DNA of 64,000 nucleotides from Crossaster papposus (taxonomy: Eukaryota > Echinodermata > Asteroidea > Velatida > Solasteridae). Of the stretch, positions 37,005 through 50,372 are shown one piece after another (the stretch's first letter is position 1; every line of letters starts with the position of its first letter). A model generated the notes under the pieces. It ran no database searches and was not told where the DNA came from. It saw nothing but the letters and a program-made list of their open reading frames with translations. The stretch covers positions 1,178,001 to 1,242,000 of the forward strand of contig JBAIAA010000543.1 of assembly GCA_037893245.1 (NCBI GenBank). Direction: 5' to 3'. Position numbers and translations under genes: made by a program.

Positions 37005-40000
37005 TTAAATATGTAAAGGGAAAGAAGTGTGCATACGAAATAAACACCTGATGTCGGAACAAGCCCTCGAGTTAAATATGTAAAGGGAAAGAAGTGTGCA
37101 TAAGAAATATGTAAAGGGAAAGAAGTGTGCATAAGAAATATGTAAAGGGAAAGAAGTGTGCATAAGAAATATGTAAAGGGAAAGAAGTGTGCATCAGAAA
37201 TAAACACCTGATGTCGGAACAAGCCCTCGAGTTATATATATGTAAAGGGAAAGAAGTGTGCATAAGAAATAAACACCTGATGTCGGAACAAGCCCTCGAG
37301 TTAAATATGTAAAGGGAAAGAAGTGTGCATAAGAAATAAACACCTGATGTCGGAACAAGCCCTCGAGTTAAATATGTAAAGGGAAAGAAGTGTGCATAAG
37401 AAATATGTAAAGGGAAAGAAGTGTGCATAAGAAATATGTAAAGGGAAAGAAGTGTGCATAAGAAATATGTAAAGGGAAAGAAGTGTGCATAAGAAATATG
37501 TAAAGGGAAAGAAGTGTGCATAAGAAATATGTAAAGGGAAAGAAGTGTGCATAATAAATATGTAAAGGGAAAGAAGTGTGCATAAGAAATAAGTAAAGGG
37601 AAAGAAGTGTGCATAAGAAATATGTAAAGGGAAAGAAGTGTGCATAAGAAATAAACACCTGATGTCGGAACAAGCCCTCGAGTTAAATATGTAAAGGGAA
37701 AGAAGTGTGCATAAGAAATATGTAAAGGGAAAGAAGTGTGCATAAGAAATAAACACCTGATGTCGGAACAAGCCCTCGAGTTAAATATGTAAAGGGAAAG
37801 AAGTGTGCATAAGAAATAAACACCTGATGTCGGAACAAGCCCTCGAGTTAAATATGTAAAGGGAAAGAAGTGTGCATAAGAAATAAACACCTGATGTCGG
37901 AACAAGCCCTCGAGTTAAATATGTAAAGGGAAAGAAGTGTGCATAAGAAATATGTAAAGGGAAATAAGTGTGCATCAGAAATAAACACCTGATGTCGGAA
38001 CAAGCCCTCGAGTTAAATATGTAAAGGGAAAGAAGTGTGCATAAGAAATATGTAAAGGAAAAGAAGTGTGCATAAGAAATATGTAAAGGGAGAGAAGTGT
38101 GCATAAGAAATATGTAAAGGGAAAGAAGTGTGCATAAGAAATATGTAAAGGGAAAGAAGTGTGCATCAGAAATAGACACCTGATGTCGGAACAAGCCCTC
38201 GAGTTAAATATGTAAAGGGAAAGAAATGTGCATCAGAAATATACACCTGATGTCGGAACAAGCCCTCAAGTTAAATATGTAAAGGGAAATAAGTGTGCAT
38301 AAGAAATAAACACCTGATGTCGGAACAAGCCCTCGAGTTAAATATGTAAAGGGAAAGAAGTGTGCATAAGAAATATGTAAAGGGAAAGAAGTGTGCATAA
38401 GAAATATGTAAAGGGAAAGAAGTGTGCATAAGAAATAAACACCTGATGTCGGTACAAGCCCTCGAGTTAAATATGTAAAGGGAATGAAGTGTGCATAAGA
38501 AATAAACACCTGATGTCGGAACAAGCCCTTGAGTTAAATATGTAAAGGGAAAGAAGTGTGCATAAGAAATATGTAAAGGGAAAGAAGTGTGCATCAGAAA
38601 TAAACACCTGATGTCGGAACAAGCCCTCGAGTTAAATATGTAAAGGGAATGAAGTGTGCATAAGAAATAAACACCTGATGTCGGAACAAGCCCTCGAGTT
38701 AAATATGTAAAGGGAAAGAAGTGTGCATAAGAAATATGTAAAGGGAAAGAAGTGTGCGTCAGAAATAAACACCTGATGTCGGAACAAGCCCTCGAGTTAA
38801 ACATGTAAAGGGAAAGAAGTGTGCATAAGAAATATGTAAAGGGAAAGAAGTGTGCATCAGAAATAAACACCTGATGTCGGAACAAGCCCTCGAGTTAAAT
38901 ATGTAAAGGGAAAGAAGTGTGCATAAGAAATAAACACCTGATGTCGGAACAAGCCCTCGAGTTAAACATGTAAAGGGAAAGAAGTGTGCATAAGAAATAT
39001 GTAAAGGGAAAGAAGTGTGCATAAGAAATAAACACCTGATGTCGGAACAAGCCCTCGAGTTAAATATGTAAAGGAAAAGAAGTGTGCATAAGAAATAAAC
39101 ACCTGATGTCGGAACAAGCCCTCGAGTTAAATATGTAAAGGGAAAGAAGTGTGCATAAGACATATGTAAAGGGAAAGAAGTGTGCATAAGAAATATGTAA
39201 AGGGAAAGAAGTGTGCATAAGAAATATGTAAAGGGAAAGAAGTGTGCATAAGAAATATGTAAAGGGAAAAAAGTGTGCATAAGAAATATGTAAAGGGAAA
39301 GAAGTGTGCATCAGAAATAAACACCTGATGTCGGAACAAGCCCTCGAGTTATATATATGTAAAGGGAAAGAAGTGTGCATAAGAAATAAACACCTGATGT
39401 CGGAACAAGCCCTCGAGTTAAATATGTAAAGGGAAAGAAGTGTGCATAAGAAATAAACCCCTGATGTCGGAACAAGCCCTCGAGTTAAATATGTAAAGGG
39501 AAAGAAGTGTGCATAAGAAATATGTAAAGGGAAAGAAGTGTGCATAAGAAATAAACACCTGATGTCGGAACAAGCCCTCGAGTTAAATATGTAAAGGGAA
39601 AGAAGTGTGCATAAGAAATATGTAAAGGGAAAGAAGTGTGCATAAGAAATATGTAAAGGGAAAGAAGTGTGCATAAGAAATATGTAAAGGGAAAGAAGTG
39701 TGCATCAGAAATAAACACCTGATGTCGGAACAAGCCCTCGAGTTAAATATGTAAAGGGAAAGAAGTGTGCATAAGAAATATGTAAAGGGAAAGAAGTGTG
39801 CATAAGAAATATGTAAAGGGAAAGAAGTGTGCATAAGAAATATGTAAAGGGAAAGAAGTGTGCATAAGAAATATGTAAAGGGAAAGAAGTGTGCATAAGA
39901 AATATGTAAAGGGAAAGAAGTGTGCATAAGAAATATGTAAAGGGAAAGAAGTGTGCATAAGAAATATGTAAAGGGAAAGAAGTGTGCATAAGAAATATGT

Positions 40001-40470
40001 AAAGGGAAAGAAGTGTGCATAAGAAAAATGTAAAGGGAAAGATGTGTACATAAGAAATAAACACCTGATGTCGGAACAAGCCCTCGAGTTAAATATGTAA
40101 AGGGAAAGAAGTGTGCATAAGAAATATGTAAAGGGAAAGAAGTGTGCATAAGAAATATGTAAAGGGAAAGAAGTGTGCATAAGAAATATGTAAAGGGAAA
40201 GAAGTGTGCATAAGAAATAAACACCTGATGTCGGAACAAGCCCTCGAGTTAAATATGTAAAGGGAAAGAAGTGTGCATAAGAAATATGTAAAGGGAAAGA
40301 AGTGTGCATAAGAAATATGTAAAGGGAAAGAAGTGTGCATAAGAAATATGTAAAGGGAAAGAAGTGTGCATAAGAAATATGTAAAGGGAAAGAAGTGTGC
40401 ATAAGAAATATGTAAAGGGAAAGAAGTGTGCATCAGAAATAAACACCTGATGTCGGAACAAGCCCTCGAG
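37005..40470. repeat. Higher-order repeat, copy 5 of 7, carrying module D
   Basis: It is 3,466 bp to the next copy, 1,343 bp longer than copy 6. The extra length corresponds to the B-rich module at about 37.8-39.3 kb. AAACCCCTGATG is present near 39455 but is followed by a normal junction, not the nine-A tract. The GATGTGTACAT unit lies at 40026. Confidence 0.75.
37780..39280. repeat. B-rich module D, copy 2
   Basis: It shares with module copy 3 (43.4 kb) an exact 5,589-bp offset through about 38.5 kb, including ATATACACC and CCCTCAAG (near 38240-38268), GGGAGAGAAG and GAAATGTGC. It shares GTGCGTCAG (38754) and ACATG starts with module copy 1. One A starts CATATG near 39160. Confidence 0.75.
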
Positions 40471-42593
40471 TTAAATATGTAAAGGGAAAGAAGTGTGCAT
40501 AAGAAATAAACACCTGATGTCGGAACAAGCCCTCGAGTTAAATATGTAAAGGGAAAGAAGTGTGCATAAGAAATATGTAAAGGGAAAGAAGTGTGCATAA
40601 GAAATATGTAAAGGGAAAGAAGTGTGCATAAGAAATATGTAAAGGGAAAGAAGTGTGCATCAGAAATAAACACCTGATGTCGGAACAAGCCCTCGAGTTA
40701 TATATATGTAAAGGGAAAGAAGTGTGCATAAGAAATAAACACCTGATGTCGGAACAAGCCCTCGAGTTAAATATGTAAAGGGAAAGAAGTGTGCATAAGA
40801 AATAAACACCTGATGTCGGAACAAGCCCTCGAGTTAAATATGTAAAGGGAAAGAAGTGTGCATAAGAAATATGTAAAGGGAAAGAAGTGTGCATAAGAAA
40901 TATGTAAAGGGAAAGAAGTGTGCATAAGAAATATGTAAAGGGAAAGAAGTGTGCATAAGAAATATGTAAAGGGAAAGAAGTGTGCATAAGAAATATGTAA
41001 AGGGAAAGAAGTGTGCATAATAAATATGTAAAGGGAAAGAAGTGTGCATAAGAAATAAGTAAAGGGAAAGAAGTGTGCATAAGAAATATGTAAAGGGAAA
41101 GAAGTGTGCATAAGAAATAAACACCTGATGTCGGAACAAGCCCTCGAGTTAAATATGTAAAGGGAAAGAAGTGTGCATAAGAAATATGTAAAGGGAAAGA
41201 AGTGTGCATAAGAAATAAACACCTGATGTCGGAACAAGCCCTCGAGTTAAATATGTAAAGGGAAAGAAGTGTGCATCAGAAATAAACACCTGATGTCGGA
41301 ACAAGCCCTCGAGTTAAATATGTAAAGGGAAAGAAGTGTGCATAAGAAATAAACACCTGATGTCGGAACAAGCCCTCGAGTTAAATATGTAAAGGGAAAG
41401 AAGTGTGCATAAGAAATATGTAAAGGGAAATAAGTGTGCATCAGAAATAAACACCTGATGTCGGAACAAGCCCTCGAGTTAAATATGTAAAGGGAAAGAA
41501 GTGTGCATAAGAAATATGTAAAGGGAAAGAAGTGTGCATAAGAAATAAACACCTGATGTCGGAACAAGCCCTCGAGTTAAATATGTAAAGGGAAAGAAGT
41601 GTGCATAAGAAATATGTAAAGGGAAAGAAGTGTGCATAAGAAATATGTAAAGGGAAAGAAGTGTGCATAAGAAATATGTAAAGGGAAAGAAGTGTGCATC
41701 AGAAATAAACACCTGATGTCGGAACAAGCCCTCGAGTTAAATATGTAAAGGGAAAGAAGTGTGCATAAGAAATATGTAAAGGGAAAGAAGTGTGCATAAG
41801 AAATATGTAAAGGGAAAGAAGTGTGCATAAGAAATATGTAAAGGGAAAGAAGTGTGCATCAGAAATAAACACCTGATGTCGGAACAAGCCCTCGAGTTAA
41901 ATATGTAAAGGGAAAGAAGTGTGCATAAGAAATATGTAAAGGGAAAGAAGTGTGCATAAGAAATATGTAAAGGGAAAGAAGTGTGCATAAGAAATATGTA
42001 AAGGGAAAGAAGTGTGCATAAGAAATATGTAAAGGGAAAGAAGTGTGCATAAGAAATATGTAAAGGGAAAGAAGTGTGCATAAGAAATATGTAAAGGGAA
42101 AGAAGTGTGCATAAGAAATATGTAAAGGGAAAGAAGTGTGCATAAGAAAAATGTAAAGGGAAAGATGTGTACATAAGAAATAAACACCTGATGTCGGAAC
42201 AAGCCCTCGAGTTAAATATGTAAAGGGAAAGAAGTGTGCATAAGAAATATGTAAAGGGAAAGAAGTGTGCATAAGAAATATGTAAAGGGAAAGAAGTGTG
42301 CATAAGAAATATGTAAAGGGAAAGAAGTGTGCATAAGAAATAAACACCTGATGTCGGAACAAGCCCTCGAGTTAAATATGTAAAGGGAAAGAAGTGTGCA
42401 TAAGAAATATGTAAAGGGAAAGAAGTGTGCATAAGAAATATGTAAAGGGAAAGAAGTGTGCATAAGAAATATGTAAAGGGAAAGAAGTGTGCATAAGAAA
42501 TATGTAAAGGGAAAGAAGTGTGCATAAGAAATATGTAAAGGGAAAGAAGTGTGCATCAGAAATAAACACCTGATGTCGGAACAAGCCCTCGAG
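40471..42593. repeat. Higher-order repeat, copy 6 of 7
   Basis: 2,123 bp, measured to copy 7. It contains the GATGTGTACAT unit at 42149 but no nine-A tract or CCCC variant. Sequence variants are few, and its first 0.75 kb is nearly indistinguishable from the start of copy 7. Confidence 0.75.
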
Positions 42594-45466
42594 TTAAATA
42601 TGTAAAGGGAAAGAAGTGTGCATAAGAAATAAACACCTGATGTCGGAACAAGCCCTCGAGTTAAATATGTAAAGGGAAAGAAGTGTGCATAAGAAATATG
42701 TAAAGGGAAAGAAGTGTGCATAAGAAATATGTAAAGGGAAAGAAGTGTGCATAAGAAATATGTAAAGGGAAAGAAGTGTGCATCAGAAATAAACACCTGA
42801 TGTCGGAACAAGCCCTCGAGTTATATATATGTAAAGGGAAAGAAGTGTGCATAAGAAATAAACACCTGATGTCGGAACAAGCCCTCGAGTTAAATATGTA
42901 AAGGGAAAGAAGTGTGCATAAGAAATAAACACCTGATGTCGGAACAAGCCCTCGAGTTAAATATGTAAAGGGAAAGAAGTGTGCATAAGAAATATGTAAA
43001 GGGAAAGAAGTGTGCATAAGAAATATGTAAAGGGAAAGAAGTGTGCATAAGAAATATGTAAAGGGAAAGAAGTGTGCATAAGAAATATGTAAAGGGAAAG
43101 AAGTGTGCATAAGAAATATGTAAAGGGAAAGAAGTGTGCATAATAAATATGTAAAGGGAAAGAAGTGTGCATAAGAAATAAGTAAAGGGAAAGAAGTGTG
43201 CATAAGAAATATGTAAAGGGAAAGAAGTGTGCATAAGAAATAAACACCTGATGTCGGAACAAGCCCTCGAGTTAAATATGTAAAGGGAAAGAAGTGTGCA
43301 TAAGAAATATGTAAAGGGAAAGAAGTGTGCATAAGAAATAAACACCTGATGTCGGAACAAGCCCTCGAGTTAAATATGTAAAGGGAAAGAAGTGTGCATC
43401 AGAAATAAACACCTGATGTCGGAACAAGCCCTCGAGTTAAATATGTAAAGGGAAAGAAGTGTGCATAAGAAATAAACACCTGATGTCGGAACAAGCCCTC
43501 GAGTTAAATATGTAAAGGGAAAGAAGTGTGCATAAGAAATATGTAAAGGGAAATAAGTGTGCATCAGAAATAAACACCTGATGTCGGAACAAGCCCTCGA
43601 GTTAAATATGTAAAGGGAAAGAAGTGTGCATAAGAAATATGTAAAGGAAAAGAAGTGTGCATAAGAAATATGTAAAGGGAGAGAAGTGTGCATAAGAAAT
43701 ATGTAAAGGGAAAGAAGTGTGCATAAGAAATATGTAAAGGGAAAGAAGTGTGCATCAGAAATAGACACCTGATGTCGGAACAAGCCCTCGAGTTAAATAT
43801 GTAAAGGGAAAGAAATGTGCATCAGAAATATACACCTGATGTCGGAACAAGCCCTCAAGTTAAATATGTAAAGGGAAATAAGTGTGCATAAGAAATAAAC
43901 ACCTGATGTCGGAACAAGCCCTCGAGTTAAATATGTAAAGGGAAAGAAGTGTGCATAAGAAATATGTAAAGGGAAAGAAGTGTGCATAAGAAATATGTAA
44001 AGGGAAAGAAGTGTGCATAAGAAATAAACACCTGATGTCGGTACAAGCCCTCGAGTTAAATATGTAAAGGGAATGAAGTGTGCATAAGAAATAAACACCT
44101 GATGTCGGAACAAGCCCTTGAGTTAAATATGTAAAGGGAAAGAAGTGTGCATAAGAAATATGTAAAGGGAAAGAAGTGTGCATCAGAAATAAACACCTGA
44201 TGTCGGAACAAGCCCTCGAGTTAAATATGTAAAGGGAAAGAAGTGTGCATAAGAAATAAACACCTGATGTCGGAACAAGCCCTCGAGTTAAATATGTAAA
44301 GGGAAAGAAGTGTGCATAAGAAATATGTAAAGGGAAAGAAGTGTGCATAAGAAATATGTAAAGGGAAAGAAGTGTGCATCAGAAATAAACACCTGATGTC
44401 GGAACAAGCCCTCGAGTTAAATATGTAAAGGGAAAGAAGTGTGCATAAGAAATAAACACCTGATGTCGGAACAAGCCCTCCAGTTAAACATGTAAAGGGA
44501 AAGAAGTGTGCATAAGAAATATGTAAAGGGAAAGAAGTGTGCATAAGAAATAAACACCTGATGTCGGAACAAGCCCTCGAGTTCAATATGTAAAGGAAAA
44601 GAAGTGTGCATAAGAAATAAACACCTGATGTCGGAACAAGCCCTCGAGTTAAATATGTAAAGGGAAATAAGTGTGCATAAGAAATATGTAAAGGGAAAGA
44701 AGTGTGCATCAGAAATAAACACCTGATGTCGGAACAAGCCCTCGAGTTAAATATGTAAAGGGAATGAAGTGTGCATAAGAAATAAACACCTGATGTCGGA
44801 ACAAGCCCTCGAGTTAAATATGTAAAGGGAATGAAGTGTGCATAAGAAATAAACACCTGATGTCGGTACAAGCCCTCAAGTTAAATATGTAAAGGAAAAG
44901 GAGTGTGCATAAGAAATAAACACCTGATGTCGGAACAAGCCCTCGAGTTAAATATGTAAAGGGAAAGAAGTGTGCATCAGAAATAAACACCTGATGTCGG
45001 AACAAGCCCTCGAGTTATAAATATGTAAAGGGAAAGAAGTGTGCATCAGAAATAAACACCTGATGTCGGAACAAGCCCTCGAGTTAAATATGTAAAGGGA
45101 AAGAAGTGTGCATAAGAAATAAACACCTGATGTCGGAACAAGCCCTCGAGTTAAATATGTAAAGGGAAAGAAGTGTGCATAAGAAATATGTAAAGGGAAA
45201 GAAGTGTGCATCAGAAATAAACACCTGATGTCGGAACAAGCCCTCGAGTTAAATATGTAAAGGGAAAGAAGTGTGCATAAGAAATAAACACCTGATGTCG
45301 GAACAAGCCCTCGAGTTAAATATGTAAAGGGAAAGAAGTGTGCATAAGAAATATGTAAAGGGAAAGAAGTGTGCATAAGAAATATGTAAAGGGAAAGAAG
45401 TGTGCATAAGAAATATGTAAAGGGAAAGAAGTGTGCATCAGAAATAAACACCTGATGTCGGAACAA
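42594..45466. repeat. Higher-order repeat, copy 7, merging into module D copy 3
   Basis: 42.66-43.36 kb matches copy 6 at 2,123 bp, then 43.37-44.1 kb matches copy 5 at 5,589 bp (= 3,466 + 2,123). From 44.8 kb it matches 22.7-23.35 kb at 22,121 bp. Landmarks are CCCTCAAG (43857 and 44876), CCCTTGAG (44117), GGGAATGAAG, ACATG and a B ending CCAGTTAA near 44480. One A after B starts with TTCAATATG near 44583. Confidence 0.75.
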
Positions 45467-46879
45467 GCCCTCGAGTTAAATATGTAAAGGGAAAGAAGTG
45501 TGCATAAGAAATAAACACCTGATGTCGGAACAAGCCCTCGAGTTAAATATGTAAAGGGAAAGAAGTGTGCATAAGAAATATGTAAAGGGAAAGAAGTGTG
45601 CATAAGAAATATGTAAAGGGAAAGAAGTGTGCATAAGAAATATGTAAAGGGAAAGAAGTGTGCATAAGAAATATGTAAAGGGAAAGAAGTGTGCATAAGA
45701 AATATGTAAAGGGAAAGAAGTGTGCATAAGAAATATGTAAAGGGAAAGAAGTGTGCATAAGAAATATGTAAAGGGAAAGAAGTGTGCATAAGATATAAGT
45801 AAAGGGAAAGAAGTGTGCATAAGAAATATGTAAAGGGAAAGAAGTGTGCATAAGAAATAAACACCTGATGTCGGAACAAGCCCTCGAGTTAAATATGTAA
45901 AGGGAAAGAAGTGTGCATAAGAAATATGTAAAGGGAAAGAAGTGTGCATAAGAAATAAACACCTGATGTCGGAACAAGCCCTCGAGTTAAATATGTAAAG
46001 GGAAAGAAGTGTGCATAAGAAATAAACACCTGATGTCGGAACAAGCCCTCGAGTTAAATATGTAAAGGGAAAGAAGTGTGCATAAGAAATAAACACCTGA
46101 TGTCGGAACAAGCCCTCGAGTTATATATATGTAAAGGGAAAGAAGTGTGCATAAGAAATAAACACCTGATGTCGGAACAAGCCCTCGAGTTATATATATG
46201 TAAAGGGAAAGAAGTGTGCATAAGAAATATGTAAAGGGAAAGAAGTGTGCATAAGAAATATGTAAAGGGAAAGAAGTGTGCATAAGAAATATGTAAAGGG
46301 AAAGAAGTGTGCATAAGAAATATGTAAAGGGAAAGAAGTGTGCATAAGATATAAGTAAAGGGAAAGAAGTGTGCATAAGAAATATGTAAAGGGAAAGAAG
46401 TGTGCATAAGAAATAAACACCTGATGTCGGAACAAGCCCTCGAGTTAAATATGTAAAGGGAAAGAAGTGTGCATAAGAAATATGTAAAGGGAAAGAAGTG
46501 TGCATAAGAAATAAACACCTGATGTCGGAACAAGCCCTCGAGTTAAATATGTAAAGGGAAAGAAGTGTGCATAAGAAATAAACACCTGATGTCGGAACAA
46601 GCCCTCGAGTTAAATATGTAAAGGGAAAGAAGTGTGCATAAGAAATAAACACCTGATGTCGGAACAAGCCCTCGAGTTATATATATGTAAAGGGAAAGAA
46701 GTGTGCATAAGAAATAAACACCTGATGTCGGAACAAGCCCTCGAGTTATATATATGTAAAGGGAAAGAAGTGTGCATAAGAAATAAACACCTGATGTCGG
46801 AACAAGCCCTCGAGTTAAATATGTAAAGGGAAAGAAGTGTGCATAAGAAATAAACACCTGATGTCGGAACAAGCCCTCG
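45467..46879. repeat. Mixed S/L block with AGATATAAG units
   Basis: It continues the match to 23.4-24.0 kb at about 22,052 bp, that is 69 bp less than the preceding offset, consistent with loss of one A+B38 unit. AGATATAAG occurs at 45791 and 46347. Three 38-bp B units lie between 46.1 and 46.8 kb, including a double-B38 module at 46632. Confidence 0.75.
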
Positions 46880-49800
46880 AGTTAAATATGTAAAGGGAAA
46901 GAAGTATGCATAAGAAATATGTAAAGGGAAAGAAGTGTGCATAAGAAATATGTAAAGGGAAAGAAGTGTGCATAAGAAATATGTAAAGGGAAAGAAGTGT
47001 GCATAAGAAATAAACACCTGATGTCGGAACAAGCCCTCGAGTTAAATATGTAAAGGGAAAGAAGTGTGCATAAGAAATATGTAAAGGGAAAGAAGTGTGC
47101 ATAAGAAATATGTAAAGGGAAAGAAGTGTGCATAAGAAATATGTAAAGGGAAAGAAGTGTGCATAAGAAATATGTAAAGGGAAAGAAGTGTGCATAATAA
47201 ATATGTAAAGGGAAAGAAGTGTGCATAAGAAATAAACACCTGATGTCGGAACAAGCCCTCGAGTTAAATATGTAAAGGGAAAGAAGTGTGCATAAGAAAT
47301 ATGTAAAGGGAAAGAAGTGTGCATAAGAAATATGTAAAGGGAAAGAAGTGTGCATAAGAAATATGTAAAGGGAAAGAAGTGTGCATAAGAAATAAACACC
47401 TGATGTCGGAACAAGCCCTCGAGTTAAATATGTAAAGGGAAAGAAGTGTGCATAAGAAATAAACACCTGATGTCGGAACAAGCCCTCGAGTTAAATATGT
47501 AAAGGGAAAGAAGTGTGCATAAGAAATATGTAAAGGGAAAGAAGTGTGCATAAGAAATAAGTAAAGGGAAAGAAGTGTGCATAAGAAAGATGTAAAGGGA
47601 AAGAAGTGTGCATAAGAAATATGTAAAGGGAAAAAAGTGTGCATAAGAAATATGTAAAGGGAAAGAAGTGTGCATAATAAATATGTAAAGGGAAAGAAGT
47701 GTGCATAAGAAATATGTAAAGGGAAAGAAGTGTGCATAAGAAATATGTAAAGGGAAAGAAGTGTGCATAAGAAATAAACACCTGATGTCGGAACAAGCCC
47801 TCGAGTTAAATATGTAAAGGGAAAGAAGTGTGCATAAGAAATATGTAAAGGGAAAGAAGTGTGCATAAGAAATATGTAAAGGGAAAGAAGTGTGCATAAG
47901 AAATATGTAAAGGGAAAGAAGTGTGCATAAGAAATATGTAAAGGGAAAGAAGTGTGCATAAGAAATATGTAAAGGGAAAGAAGTGTGCATACGAAATATG
48001 TAAAGGGAAAGAAGTGTGCATAAGAAATATGTAAAGGGAAAGAAGTGTGCATAAGAAATATGTAAAGGGAAAGAAGTGTGCATAAGAAATATGTAAAGGG
48101 AAAGAAGTGTGCATAAGAAATATGTAAAGGGAAAGAAGTGTGCATAAGAAATATGTAAAGGGAAAGAAGTGTGCATAAGAAATATGTAAAGGGAAAGAAG
48201 TGTGCATAATAAATATGTAAAGGGAAAGAAGTGTGCATAAGAAATAAACACCTGATGTCGGAACAAGCCCTCGAGTTAAATATGTAAAGGGAAAGAAGTG
48301 TGCATAAGAAATATGTAAAGGGAAAGAAGTGTGCATAAGAAATATGTAAAGGGAAAGAAGTGTGCATAAGAAATATGTAAAGGGAAAGAAGTGTGCATAA
48401 GAAATAAACACCTGATGTCGGAACAAGCCCTCGAGTTAAATATGTAAAGGGAAAGAAGTGTGCATAAGAAATAAACACCTGATGTCGGAACAAGCCCTCG
48501 AGTTAAATATGTAAAGGGAAAGAAGTGTGCATAAGAAATATGTAAAGGGAAAGAAGTGTGCATAAGAAATAAGTAAAGGGAAAGAAGTGTGCATAAGAAA
48601 GATGTAAAGGGAAAGAAGTGTGCATAAGAAATATGTAAAGGGAAAGAAGTGTGCATAAGAAATATGTAAAGGGAAAGAAGTGTGCATAAGAAATATGTAA
48701 AGGGAAAGAAGTGTGCATAAGAAATATGTAAAGGGAAAGAAGTGTGCATAAGAAATATGTAAAGGGAAAGAAGTGTGCATAAGAAATAAACACCTGATGT
48801 CGGAACAAGCCCTCGAGTTAAATATGTAAAGGGAAAGAAGTGTGCATAAGAAATAAACACCTGATGTCGGAACAAGCCCTCGAGTTAAATATGTAAAGGG
48901 AAAGAAGTGTGCATAAGAAATATGTAAAGGGAAAGAAGTGTGCATAAGAAATATGTAAAGGGAAAGAAGTGTGCATAAGAAATATGTAAAGGGAAAGAAG
49001 TGTGCATAAGAAATATGTAAAGGGAAAGAAGTGTGCATAAGAAATAAACACCTGATGTCGGAAAAAGCCCTCGAGTTAAATATGTAAAGGGAAAGAAGTG
49101 TGCATAAGAAATAAACACCTGATGTCGGAACAAGCCCTCGAGTTAAATATGTAAAGGGAAAGAAGTGTGCATAAGAAATAAACACCTGATGTCGGAACAA
49201 GCCCTCGAGTTATATATATGTAAAGGGAAAGAAGTGTGCATAAGAAATAAACACCTGATGTCGGAACAAGCCCTCGAGTTATATATATGTAAAGGGAAAG
49301 AAGTGTGCATAAGAAATAAACACCTGATGTCGGAACAAGCCCTCGAGTTAAATATGTAAAGGGAAAGAAGTGTGCATAAGAAATAAACACCTGATGTCGG
49401 AACAAGCCCTCGAGTTAAATATGTAAAGGGAAAGAAGTGTGCATAATAAATATGTAAAGGGAAAGAAGTGTGCATAAGAAATAAACACCTGATGTCGGAA
49501 CAAGCCCTCGAGTTAAATATGTAAAGGGAAAGAAGTGTGCATAAGAAATAAACACCTGATGTCGGAACAAGCCCTCGAGTTAAATATGTAAAGGGAAAGA
49601 AGTATGCATAAGAAATATGTAAAGGGAAAGAAGTGTGCATAAGAAATATGTAAAGGGAAAGAAGTGAGCATAAGAAATATGTAAAGGGAAAGAAGTGTGC
49701 ATAAGAAATAAACACCTGATGTCGGAACAAGCCCTCGAGTTAAATATGTAAAGGGAAAGAAGTGTGCATAAGAAATATGTAAAGGGAAAGAAGTGTGCAT

Positions 49801-50372
49801 AAGAAATATGTAAAGGGAAAGAAGTGTGCATAAGAAATATGTAAAGGGAAAGAAGTGTGCATAAGAAATATGTAAAGGGAAAGAAGTGTGCATAATAAAT
49901 ATGTAAAGGGAAAGAAGTGTGCATAAGAAATAAACACCCGATGTCGGAACAAGCCCTCGAGTTAAATATGTAAAGGGAAAGAAGTGTGCATAAGAAATAT
50001 GTAAAGGGAAAGAAGTGTGCATAAGAAATATGTAAAGGGAAAGAAGTGTGCATAAGAAATATGTAAAGGGAAAGAAGTGTGCATAAGAAATATGTAAAGG
50101 GAAAGAAGTGTGCATAAGAAATAAACACCTGATGTCGGAACAAGCCCTCGAGTTAAATATGTAAAGGGAAAGAAGTGTGCATAAGAAATATGTAAAGGGA
50201 AAAAAGTGTGCATAAGAAATATGTAAAGGGAAAGAAGTGTGCATAAGAAATATGTAAAGGGAAAGAAGTGTGCATAAGAAATATGTAAAGGGAAAGAAGT
50301 GTGCATAAGAAATATGTAAAGGGAAAGAAGTGTGCATAAGAAATAAACACCTGATGTCGGAACAAGCCCTCG
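46880..50372. repeat. 3,493-bp tandem duplication, copy 1
   Basis: At least seven rare variants recur exactly 3,493 bp on, among them GTATGCAT (46903/50396), AGATG starts (47588, 48599), GGAAAAAGCC (49061/52554), GTGAGCAT (49665) and CACCCGATG (49935). Contains a 14-unit S run (47810-48243) and a double-B38 module (49165). Confidence 0.85.
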
